A DNA stretch of 57,497 nt from Camillea tinctor (taxonomy: Eukaryota; Ascomycota; Sordariomycetes; Xylariales; Xylariaceae): NCBI GenBank assembly GCA_022578605.1, contig MU394167.1, forward strand, positions 1 through 57,497. The letters are read 5' to 3'. The position numbers were made by a program, and so were the translations under genes. Of this stretch, positions 34,289-44,339 are shown piece by piece; within the stretch, counting starts at the first letter, position 1; every line of letters starts with the position of its first letter. The notes beneath the pieces were generated by a model that was not told where the DNA came from, ran no database searches, and was given only the letters and a program-made list of their open reading frames with translations.

Positions 34289-35818
34289 ATGCCAAAAGTC
34301 AAGTACCATTCTTCTTGCGATGCTTGTCTTGGTAGCAAGGTCAAATGTAGCCAGACTAAACCATGCTGTGCCAGATGCGCTCAGCAGAGCTACGAGTGTG
34401 TATATGGCCAATATAAGCCCATAGGACGCCCATCAACCAAGGCTTTTCGAACACTATTATTACATCCCGGCACGAAGGCACGTCAAGAATCTGGTGTTGA
34501 ATACTGTGATTCCAAGAAACAGCGTCTTAATGGTCCATCGCCGTATCCTCTCCCACAACATGTTATCAACAAGAAGAAATCCGATACTGGCGAGCCTAGG
34601 AATAGACACTTGGATTTATTTGACGAATCTTCACCCGTCAATTATCCCATTTCACAACACAGACCTCTTAACCTCGGGTGTTTAGCTTCACCCATTACAG
34701 ATACAACTTCACAGACTGATCTCGAAATGGTGGATCTAAAGAGGAATTATATCAGTAGCACAAATCTCGCGATAGATACGATTTATTGGGATAAACCTTC
34801 TACATTACTACCTGGAGAGATAGATATCTTAGGAGAAGTGACTCCTGATGAGCCACAAGTCCAGGAAGACTCCAGCCCGCATTATATAACGAACTATCTT
34901 CATCCCCAGCCAGACTCAACATCCCTAATACAACAGACGAACCCTGAGGCACAGATGGAAGGGTTGCCCAAAACGTTGTGCGATAACCTGGGACTCACGG
35001 ATCCTTCGGCATCATTCTTCGCTAACCCTTCTAAATCTTGGGAGATGCCTTATATGAGTGACAGCATCTCCAGCTACAACTACGACGTGGACAAAGTTTC
35101 CATCATCAATATAAATACTCCAAAGTCACCAGAAAGGCCAGATTGCTATGATTTTGGGTTCCAAAATCTCCCTCGTGTGGACAAGACACACATCCGTTGT
35201 ACAATGCGGTGCCACTCCAGACTCAACGAGCATCTTACTTATCTTACCGACATACAGGCGACCAAATATAACCTTTCCCTCGATTCTTTCTTCAATATCG
35301 ATGCAACTGTTGGTAGGGCTCGGAACAAGATGCTCCACTGCCCGGTTTGTTTTGGGAATTCGCGCTGCATCCAGACCCTCTTGCTCATAACCATGGTGCA
35401 GGCTAAGCTACTTGAACTGTTCGAACGTGAGTACACCGGGAATCTATATAGTATCAATAGCGACTACGCCTCCCTAACAACATCAGCCACCAACACATCG
35501 GCTAGCCTCGAAAGACCATTCCCAGTTTCATATACGCACACGCGGCTAAACGTAGGCAAAGTCCAGATTGATGAATCGATGAAACTGAAATTCTCAACAC
35601 GACTGCTAAAAATGTATGTCAGACGACAATCGAAAGTCATTGAGCGGCTCAAGTTCATTCTGTTGGATATTCGACAAGATTATATCAGTTCAAAAGTTAC
35701 AAGGGACCTCCTGGACGATATATTAAGCAGGACAGACTACTTGCTAGGGATCATTGAGCTAACCAATGGGAAAAATCTCGAGAAGCCTTGTCGGATAGTA
35801 GCTCCTCGCCTAAGTTAA
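34289..35818 (+). CDS. Zn2Cys6 transcription factor, AflR-type; likely cluster regulator
   Basis: Single exon, 509 aa from the ATG at 34289 (MPKVKYHSSCD). The binuclear zinc cluster is at residues 10-37 (CDACLGSKVKC, then CARC and YEC), followed by a basic linker ending GRPSTKAF. The middle is a long polar, Pro/Ser-rich region. The C-terminal third matches the AFLR regulatory domain: Cys-containing helices (HCPVCFGNSRC), IQTLLLITMVQAKLLELFE, then VQIDESMKLKFSTRLLKMYV. Such factors bind GC-rich palindromes and switch on the cluster they sit in. Its position at the edge of the PKS cluster fits a pathway-specific activator. The target sites were not determined. Confidence 0.9.
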   Translation: MPKVKYHSSCDACLGSKVKCSQTKPCCARCAQQSYECVYGQYKPIGRPSTKAFRTLLLHPGTKARQESGVEYCDSKKQRLNGPSPYPLPQHVINKKKSDTGEPRNRHLDLFDESSPVNYPISQHRPLNLGCLASPITDTTSQTDLEMVDLKRNYISSTNLAIDTIYWDKPSTLLPGEIDILGEVTPDEPQVQEDSSPHYITNYLHPQPDSTSLIQQTNPEAQMEGLPKTLCDNLGLTDPSASFFANPSKSWEMPYMSDSISSYNYDVDKVSIININTPKSPERPDCYDFGFQNLPRVDKTHIRCTMRCHSRLNEHLTYLTDIQATKYNLSLDSFFNIDATVGRARNKMLHCPVCFGNSRCIQTLLLITMVQAKLLELFEREYTGNLYSINSDYASLTTSATNTSASLERPFPVSYTHTRLNVGKVQIDESMKLKFSTRLLKMYVRRQSKVIERLKFILLDIRQDYISSKVTRDLLDDILSRTDYLLGIIELTNGKNLEKPCRIVAPRLS

Positions 35819-36253
35819 TATAGTGACATGGCAACCAAAGTCATCGTTTACGTACTGAAGGCAGCATAGAAACGTTGGATTGTCATATACTAAGGAGTTA
35901 TTGAAGATCTAGGAGAGGACCGCTGCCCTTTCCTAGGTGATAATAAACCAAAATTAAGCTTTTATTCGTTTTATTATATCACGATAATAAGCAAAATTAA
36001 AATATAAAAGAAAAAGTAGATCAGATAGCGTACTTGTGGGGAATAACCCCCTCTGAAACACATACGGGGGGCTTAAGGCTCAATGTAATCTATTGAGCTA
36101 TCAAGCGAAATGCGTGTATATATATGTATGTATGAAAGAAAAAGAAAGAAAAAGAAAAAAAATAAAACATAAACCTCTCCCCCCCCCCCCCCCAAAAAAA
36201 AAGAGAACTAATAACTAGGCCTGCTAAGTCATTAGCGGTGACGTAATGGTACT
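35819..36253. other. Intergenic with C15A9 homopolymer junction
   Basis: Contains a C15 run (36179-36193) followed directly by A9 (36194-36202), just before repeat B copy 2. A purine-rich AAAG stretch (about 36135-36170) precedes it. No gene seen. Confidence 0.55.
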
Positions 36254-36503
36254 GAACTGGAGATAGAGGGGACCCCCTGTTGTATGAGGCTGTGAGGGAC
36301 TAGGGACTGTAGTCCCTAATCTACGACACCTAACCTTCATACTGTTTATTTGTAAAAAATTCATATAAAAAGGTCGAAAAGCAAAAAAATGTATTGATCG
36401 ATGCTGTATAGTAACGCCGACGTGCCATAATAAAAAAGAAAGAAACTATCGCGAACTTGTAATGCAACGCGAGCTATATACGTCCCCACAACAGCACTAT
36501 CTT
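36254..36503 (+). repeat. Dispersed repeat B, copy 2, with internal hairpin
   Basis: Second copy of the element at 16232-16504, same orientation, 20 kb away. Its hairpin arms are gactagggac (36298-36307) and gtccctaatc (36312-36321), with one mismatch relative to the perfect arms of copy 1. Similar throughout, including gtaacgccgacgtgccataa near the right end. Confidence 0.6.
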
Positions 36504-36937
36504 ATTAAGCTTCCAGAAATGGGCGGGAAAAGCTCTTATATAGGGACATCGCCCACAGATCCTAGGAGCATGTAGGTAGGTCGAAGTACTGACCTATTAT
36601 ATGTATGGCAGCTATATATATTATTGTCACGGACCACCATATCACATGACCTTAAGTCACATGATACAGAAGGCCGGACCCCCTAGTCGACGATATCGGT
36701 CAAGCCGAGCAACGATGCTATTAAACGCGTAGGTCTTTACTTCATTTTTATTCTCTAATTGGAAGTGACGGGGGATGATAGGAACAAACAAGCATTCCCT
36801 CATTTCCTATGTGGTTGCTCAGAGTAAGCCACAATTTGCCGAAAATATCTGCTTGATGAAATGCCGCATCTCGATCCGGAGCGAGGACATGTAAAACAGC
36901 CCGAGACATACATCATGGTTCTTTAGTATTTCGGGAC

Positions 36938-37341
36938 GTGGAGTCAACAAATGTAGACAGTCAGATAACCTCAGCCCTCATTAAGCAGCTTAATAAAGGA
37001 AACCTTGATCTAGACCTTCTGGTCCACACATACAACCTAAAGTTTCCACACTGGCAGGATGGGGATGCAACTATCGAGCAGCTTGTAGCAACAGCAGCAG
37101 CAGCCCCTTGGAGATACCAAATATTTTACAGTACTGCGACTCACAGTCAGCACACTTATCTTTTACTTCCTAAGGACATGGTGGAGGCTAAAGGACATTC
37201 CGCCACCTTTTTGTGCGAACTTCATAAATATCCAACGGTTCTCATGGGTGAGATTGGGACAGTCACATTTAATTTATCATGACCTACATCTGAGATATGG
37301 CGAAATGGTATGAATGGGTTCAAATATGGTCTCCATCAGTA
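36938..37341 (+). pseudogene. Unrecognised protein-coding remnant with stop and frameshift
   Basis: An open frame from 36938 (a GTG; no ATG in frame) to a TGA at 37280-37282 gives 114 codons of protein-like sequence (HTYNLKFPHWQDGDATIEQL, then YQIFYSTATHSQHTYLLLPK, then YPTVLMGEIGTVTF). A further plausible stretch, DMAKWYEWVQIWSPSVI, follows in frame 1 up to a stop at about 37341, after a TGA that could derive from CGA. I do not recognise the family. The lack of a start, the stop and the frame change suggest a decayed gene; an exon of a spliced gene is the alternative. Confidence 0.35.
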
Positions 37342-40300
37342 ATCTAGAGGCCATATCAACTATATACCCTATGAGAGCAGGCATTTCGAAGGTTTGTCCA
37401 TACCTAGAGTATCCGAATTAATTTTCCTACTAAAATGGCCACGCGGGGTGACTTTTACGGTGCTTTGAGACCTTATTCTCAGAATCCTGGTTCTTAGTAG
37501 AGCATATTCAACACACAAGACGACCAAGTACACAAACTCCTGAAGAGGCCAATTGCACAAAGCTACCTTCGGTGAAGATGCTGAATCCTGGCGGCCGGAG
37601 AGATGGCTCGAAGGTGATAACGGACACAAGAAAAGACTAGAACAATCCATGATCACTGTGAGTATTTTAACATTCTAGTTTACACACAACCCACCCAATC
37701 CCATCGATGATAAGCTTCTGCCCACATCTACATTTGGAAGGTTAACTCTTTGTTAGTTCGGTGCTGGGAGGCGAATTTGCCTTGGCGGACATATTGGTAT
37801 CTTTGAGGTGAAAAAGCTCGTTTCATTTTTAGTGATGACATATGATATACCTAAGTATTAGGCGGGATATGTATGCGAAAAGGCTGGCAGGGGCGAAGTT
37901 GAATCAAGCACTTACTAATGACGACCGCCACAGATTCATGTTAGCAACCCTCACCTGTTCTCAGTGGAGAATACTTGGGTACTCAAACAAAAGGGTATTT
38001 TTGCTCATTTAAAGATTCGTTAATTGTTGTGGTTTTTCTTATATGCCCTCATTTTCTCGAGGAGGTACGACAAGTGAAACGAAGGTTATTGTGTCGATAT
38101 AGTTTCCTATAGGATGGAGTCTATAATAGGAAGGTAAATTTCGAGCTACTAGGTAGCTAGTATTCACTTAAATTAATATATCTTCTTCTCCAACAACTTA
38201 TTTACCAGTGTTTACTTTATCTGCTATGATAGATATGACCTATGTTTCATGCGTGTATACCGTATTTTAATCCAACAACGTCCACGAGTATATGTCTAAA
38301 AACAATTATTAGGCTAATGATTTTCCCAATTCCGTTTCTAATGTGTAGATCGATAACTTCAACGTACGCTCCATAAACACACTTTCAAAAAATGCTTCAT
38401 TATACAATAAGTGGAATCTAATTCGGCCCCTGAATATATAACAGAATAAGTACGTCTCTTTCTTAAGGCACTTAACACTAAGGTTGATATTATTGTCTTC
38501 TAATTTAAATAAGTTTCTTTATTCACTTATCTAGCTATTACAAATCTACGGGATCAGATTGTCAGTGTTACCTACATTTGATATATCAATTTCGCTCCTT
38601 ACAATGTTAGACTATGTTCTTTCCATTACGCTGAAGGCCCTGATTGCGTACTCCCTGTGAGCAAATAAGAAACCACAGCTCAGACCAGTGGCATTCAGTT
38701 TATCGTGGTGTGCAGCGGTGTCCTACCATGGAATACATGTTTGCACTGAGGTGAAGAAGCCCTCTGTATACAGCCCTGATGCATATTGTAGCGTATTGAA
38801 GAGCAACCCGAGGTACGGCCGTAACTTGAACCGCATAGTGCTTATGCAATGATTACGTTGTCCAGCCGACTCACAATATAGGATATTAAGAAGATTAAAG
38901 CCAGTTTTAGCCAGAGATGCATGAAAAGCGGATATAAGCATGACCCCTCGGGCTTCACAAAGGTGGCCAATATAGATGTTATTGTTGATTCAGAAAGTTT
39001 GTACTTACTACTCAATGCCGCGAGTTCCTCCAGGATTCATGGTGGTGTATCCCTGTTAAGGAAGGCCAATGGGACCAGCAACATGGCCAAACGTGTCAAG
39101 ATAGTCGACTGCCGCTATCTTGATCTTAACTAAGACATCGAGTATTTATTCGATACTAAGCGCTAGACGGGCTAGCCCTGTGCTCCATGAGATTGAGACA
39201 GGGTCTTGGCTGGACGCGAAGGCATCAAAATAAGCGTCTAAAAGCTTCAATACCCAACCCTATCAGTGCGCTAGTCCGCTGTATGCAGAAAAAATTGACT
39301 AGTTTGTAGGCGCATCATCCGACAACGTATGGCGACAGCTTAAGTGTTGTGATCATGCTGTTGATATTGTAGCCTGGATTCGATATGATCTGTAATGTAT
39401 CCTCGATCCATCGTGCTAGGGTAGCGGGCCCTGGGAAGAGGTAGTCAAGAATGTCAATGGCAAATGTCTACCGTTACTGGTACGCTAGGGTGTGCGGAGC
39501 GAAGGTTCCCCCATGCTCGACGAAGCTGTGATGATAAATCACGATCATGGTGTGACTCTGACAAGACGAAAGTACTGACAGCGGTTATGGGCTAGTGCTC
39601 ATGGTCCAGATAATGTCCATAATCGCCGATCTACTTGACCATGCTCTCATTTCCCCTTATTGGTAGTATCTGACAGTAGCCCGAGGAGATCTCCTGCCAT
39701 GGTGTCACGAGGGACCAAGCAAGTTCTAAGGTAATAAATACGTTGTTGAGTAACTAGACTACAACTACCGATGTCACTATTACCTATATACAGGAACCTT
39801 CTCTGTTTCTTCCTGACTCCTGACACGGAGTACCGAGAAAGTAGACGAAACAGATTCGGTTAAAGCCCCTCTAGAGAGTTTCGGGAAACCGATTGGTAGT
39901 GTTGAAAGTTTCTGCAGTATTCTCTCAAAACATTCAGAACAACAGGCCGCGAGCTTTTAGATCTTTATTGCGTTTGCACCATAGACGTCAGCTCGACAGT
40001 CTTGGCTCAAGATATAGAAACGTCATTGAGAAGTACTTGAGGGACTTTAGTATAATTATTTCCTAGCCTTGCTGTCATTCGTGGTGGTATTGGGGAACAA
40101 TATAATACAACAAATGCCCACAAAGTAGAAGATTGGGTTGACAAAACCTTCTTCGCGGGATATACTATATAGCATCAACTCCGACAGAATTTTGGCCTCA
40201 AGTTGCGGTGTCAGTGTCACGTCGCCTATGCAGTCTGCCTTGGTGGAAGCAGTATTTGTATTATCTCTAGACTCTATAGAACATGGTCGTCGTTTTCGTC

Positions 40301-40738
40301 AATGTGCGTTAATACATGGAACCTCCATACAATGGCAAGGATAATGCCGTCCAAACATATGTTGCGGGCGTTACACCACTGGCTACACGCAAAACTCCCT
40401 TCAAACTACGGGCTCAACCGCTTATAACATTCTACAAGAGCTAGTACCAGCCGAATCTTCAAAGGGAACTGGAACTACCAAAATAGGCGTTATAGCTTAG
40501 TATCAATTATAGAAATCAGCGCTTTCTGCTTCCGAAACTGTTCATGTTCGGGGACCGTATCCACGACATGTCGAATGTCTATAACTAGATTTGGTGGAGC
40601 GCACATCACCAGCTTGTATTCCCTAGAGTTCTCAAGACACTTACCAACATTGAAAATACGAGCGCCTATTCAGGGCACTTCTGTCATAGCTTTAGTCACA
40701 GCATCTGATAAGTCGTGGACAATCTGCCCAGAGGAGAC
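37342..40738. other. Gene-poor decayed DNA
   Basis: 3.4 kb with only short ORFs. Protein-like fragments appear near 38723-38941 (minus), 38921-39133 (plus), 40138-40427 (plus) and 40575-40738 (plus), but frames break and I recognise no family. Consistent with old, point-mutated gene remnants. Confidence 0.4.
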
Positions 40739-40880
40739 TGTTGGAGTGAGGCGATAGGTGAGGGAAGGGATAAAGTGTATTAGTCCAGGAGAGAGTCTAT
40801 GGGGGCGTGAGCCCGCTATATATACACATGTAGTAGTAGTGTAGTACCGTATAGTGGGGTGGTAACCCTATATTCCAACA
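40739..40880 (+). mobile_element. Solo LTR, family B, 142 bp with perfect 5-bp target-site duplication
   Basis: Starts TGTTGGAGTG and ends TATTCCAACA, so the ends are inverted repeats TGTTGGA/TCCAACA. It is flanked by GAGAC on both sides (40734-40738 and 40881-40885). The inside has a CTATATATAC TATA-like box. This is what remains when the two LTRs of a retrotransposon recombine. The perfect duplication implies a fairly recent insertion, and the interrupted sequence reads straight through if the LTR is removed. Confidence 0.85.
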
Positions 40881-41008
40881 GAGACATCTTGGGGCATAGG
40901 GAAAAAGTACATGATCTGATTATAAGTCTGTAGTATTGGTCGCTGGCCTAGGACGTCCTGGTATCGATCGAAGTTACGGTAGTTTTCCTTTTTAAACTGA
41001 GTCTTATT

Positions 41009-41165
41009 TATTGGAATAGGTATGGAATTACCACCTCACTATACGGTACTATACTACTACTAGACACTACTACATGTATGTATATAGCGGGCTTACGGCG
41101 TCCACGGCCTAACTCTTAGACCAATACACTTTATCCTTTCTCTCACCTATCATCTCACTCCAATA
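41009..41165 (-). mobile_element. Second LTR of family B, inverted, decayed ends
   Basis: On the minus strand it begins TATTGGAGTGAG and ends TATTCCAATA, aligning along its whole length with 40739-40880 but 15 bp longer. Both terminal TG/CA dinucleotides have become TA, the change expected from C-to-T mutation on either strand. No target-site duplication is visible. It lies 128 bp from the first LTR in opposite orientation, so the pair forms a large inverted repeat. Confidence 0.75.
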
Positions 41166-41629
41166 CCTTCCACGTTCTGGTAGCACTTCTAGGTCAGAAC
41201 CAATGGATTTCAGACTTTTTGTGTATCTTGAAACCTTTCATGGCTGATGTCTTCACGGCTATCGAAAAATTTGAGATACATCTTAGCTCTTATGTTCTCA
41301 GATATCGCCATTTACTTTAGTATTTTGATTAAGGCCTCCTCAAGTACACGCAACTACCCGAGCTGTTTCATCCCAAGTCGTTCATTTTCTTGAGTCGGTC
41401 ATAGCTTGGAACAAAGAGTCATATTCAACTAATAATTCTCTTACACTATAGTCTCAAGGAGTCTTGAAGGTCTAAGTCCTCCCTAATCCCATGGCGGGAA
41501 TTATGCTCCTATTTCTATACGAATATTCTGGCCTGAGGTATCATCGCCTTTATGCAAGTTGGCCATCTGTACATTCTCACATGCATCCATAACTAACCTA
41601 AATTATCACTTTTACTAACATGGTCTTAG
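41166..41629 (-). other. Decayed DNA, possible downstream part of the STAND remnant
   Basis: No intact gene. On the minus strand a short run (FFDSREDISHERFQDTQK, about 41205-41265) faintly recalls the segment that precedes the NTPase domain in fungal STAND proteins, but stops are frequent. Confidence 0.3.
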
Positions 41630-41941
41630 CAGTGTCCACGTATGACACCAACGACCTTGCAGCGCGACGGCAAAACTCTTTTGTTTTGTCTTTAGACCCT
41701 GAGCCTTCAACTTTGACAGCACTTCGAGAATATCGGCTGCGAGGCTACCACAATCAAACAAGAGCTCGACTTTTGAGCGTCCTTAGCAATCACCTTTAAG
41801 AGAGCGTTATCATATATGTAGTTCAAGGCAGACGATAGATGAGAGTATTACCCGAGACTCGGTGACAAGCTTGAAAGTGAAATCTGCAAATTGTACAATG
41901 TTACTAGCGAGGCCTACCGCACTGGAAGCCTCGGGAGCCAT
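41630..41941 (-). pseudogene. N-terminal fragment of a fungal STAND/NLR-like protein
   Basis: The minus strand from the ATG at 41941 reads MAPEASSAVGLASNIVQFAD, then FTFKLVTESR, the typical opening of the N-terminal domain found on many fungal NACHT/ankyrin STAND proteins. After a likely intron or frame change, a second conserved piece follows: SLAADILEVLSKLKAQG, then KQKSFAVALQGRW (about 41740-41640). These two blocks are spaced as in intact family members. No NACHT or repeat region follows, only stop-filled sequence. Such proteins act in innate recognition and heterokaryon incompatibility; this copy should be dead. Confidence 0.6.
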
Positions 41942-42513
41942 CTTCCTGTAGTCCGAAGAAAAAGGAAACTAAACTCATAAAGGGAGAATTTTTTTCTTAA
42001 AAAAACTGTTAGCCCTACAATTTTATTGAATATGTATACCAATTGGGCTTCCATAGAACGAGACTGAGGAGTTCCCCATCACCAATTATTTTGCCAAATA
42101 ACATGCGCGTACCTAAGCTTAGGTTTTGAACTGTAAAAAAATACCACCTTACTTTGAAAATATATCGGTTAGCTTTCCGGTGTGTACAAATGTGCTATAT
42201 TTGTAATAACACTACCTAGGTAGGTTAGCCGTTATACGGACATTGCACATGGTACAGTATTTCATCACGTCTGAGCCGTATACTTTTCAGCATTCCCCCC
42301 CTATTCCCCCCTTTTCTGTCCTTTGCAGAACACCCAACACCAGAATGGCATTTCGGGGTTCTCCGGTACAAATTCTCTGCAACAAGGCAATAGGAGCCAC
42401 CCGGAGGCCAAACCACTCTTATACAATCGTGCCTCCACTGGCCTTCGCTTCCTTGTCGCGTATAGCAACACCATATACAACGAGGGGACGAATGTTTTGT
42501 TCAATTCCAAACC

Positions 42514-43505
42514 ATGAAAAAGTGGCAGGGTCCCAGACTATCAATAAACAGAAGGCGTACCGTCAATTACTACGTCTCCCTCGAAAAAGACTCTGGGTTA
42601 AAATTGACGGGTAGATACACGGCCGCATTCGCCCTGGTTGAGGCACTATGGGAAGTATGTCCTGAACGTTTCTCACTGGGATAGATTAGAGACTTCAACG
42701 CTTACCATGCTTTTAAGGCCGGTATAACGGCATGTTTCGCCAACATTGGGTCCAATCACCCATCCATAATTGAGGCTATTGTCAAAGGTAAAAGAGAGCG
42801 GCCTAACGCGTGGCCAAGGATGATTATATTTCCTTCTGAGGTGACTGCAATTTCGATGGCCGATGGGTATGCTCGAGTCTCGGGGCGACTGCAGGCTGTT
42901 CTTGTACATGTTGATGTTGGTACACAAGCTCTTGTCCAAGGTATTCATAACGCGAGCATCAGTCGTGTCCCAATTTTTATCTTCGCCGGCCTATGCCCGT
43001 ATATGGAGTCTAGGGAGCTTCCTAGCTCTCGAACAGAGTATAGGCACTGGTTGCAAGAAGCCCCGAATCAGAAAACGATTGTGAGACAGTATTGCAGGTA
43101 TACAGGTGAAGTCCGCACCGGGCTAAACATAAAGTAGAACGTTAGACGTGCACTTCAATTCGCAAACAGCGCACCCAAAGGGCCGGTATACGTTGCCAGT
43201 GCACGTGAGGTTTTAGCTCAGGAAATCCAACCGTATTATTTAGCACAAGAGCAATGGGTACCGATCGGACCTAGCGCGCTTCCAGCTGATGCTGTTCAAG
43301 ATATCTCTGCAGCCCTTGTTCATGCTGAAAGGCCGCTCATAATCACAGGATATTCCGGACGTGATAGCCGAACTCCAGAGCTTTTAGTGGCCCTGGCCAA
43401 CCTCATTCCCGGTATACGCGTCCACGACACAGGTGGTAGTGATGTGTGCTTTCCCTTCCCTCATATCGCTTCTGAAGGCTTCCGCCTCAGTACAGAGACT
43501 CCGGG
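42514..43505 (+). pseudogene. Acetolactate synthase-like TPP enzyme, truncated, one nonsense codon
   Basis: Exon 1 42514-42654 from ATG (MKKWQGPRLS), a 63-bp GTATGT...AAG intron (42655-42717), then exon 2 in the same frame. Joined, it gives GRYTAAFALVEALWEAGIT, then FANIGSNHPSIIEAIVKG, then EVTAISMADGYARVSG, HVDVGTQALVQGIHNA, RTEYRHWLQEAP and ALQFANSAPKGPVYVASARE. This is the N-terminal TPP-binding and central part of the acetolactate-synthase-like family. A TAG at 43135-43137 stands where a Gln codon (CAG) is expected. Homology ends near 43505 (HDTGGSDVCFPF is the last clear block); the C-terminal TPP domain is missing and G-rich low-complexity DNA begins. About 300 of some 600 residues remain. 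Confidence 0.75.
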
Positions 43506-44339
43506 GGCTTCATTGCCGAAGTACAAAGAACGGCGCCGGGGGTCGGGGGTCGGTGGTCGGGAGAGCGGGGCAGCGGGGCAGCGGGGAGGGTACATGTTGG
43601 TTTGGGGTAAAGCTATGATGAGTCAGCAATCCTACCCCGGACACTGAAGTCCTGACCATAAATCCCTCGCTTCCGATTCTCCGAAGTAACCCCTCCTTTG
43701 CTAGTAGCCTTAGTGTAACCTATAAGGTGAGCTGGGTGAGGTTCAAGTTATTCTAATAACTTGAAGGTTAGATCTAATTATGTAATAACTCAAGTACCTA
43801 GGTAGGTACCTAGGTAGTACTTATTTTAGCATCTGCAGCTCTCAAATGCTTAACCAAGGTTAAATCTTAGTCCATCCAATGACAGCTCAGTTCAGATTTC
43901 ACACACCACTGAAGTCTCTCTCTGCTCTCTGCTCTCTGCTCTCTTCTCTCTTCAGACTCTCCCCCACCTTTTGGCTTGCGAAATAGGAGAAAACCAAAAA
44001 GGAACAAAAAAACATACGACTCGATTCTCTTTTAACGGATTCGAATACCATAGGTAGCTTGGTGCATATCTACCTACTAGGTTTTTTATTGAAAGATAAT
44101 ATAGATTTTCTTTTTTTGTCAGTACTCCCACCACCACCACCACCACCATCAAACCCTCTCCTTCTCCAACTTCTTTAACCTATACCTATACCTATACCTA
44201 TACCTATACCTATACCTATACCTATACCTATACCTATATATTTACCTCGGTAGACGGGTGCTTATTGTCTGTTTCTAGGTTATAGATAGAGAGCATATTC
44301 ATATTGCAGCAAAGTCAATTTACCCGGCCTACCCCCACG
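43506..44339. other. G-rich junction and AAT1 upstream region with simple repeats
   Basis: G-rich low-complexity sequence at about 43530-43590 adjoins the truncated pseudogene. Then come ACCTAGGTAGGT-type palindromes (about 43797-43820), a CTCTCTG array (about 43915-43950), an ACC array (about 44127-44148) and about ten CCTATA units (44179-44237), ahead of the aminotransferase start. No gene seen. Confidence 0.6.

Noticed and set aside
42243..42614. 123-codon plus ORF overlapping the ALS-like pseudogene start
   Set aside because: Different frame from the conserved ALS-like exon, no domain; the ATG at 42514 in frame 1 fits better.
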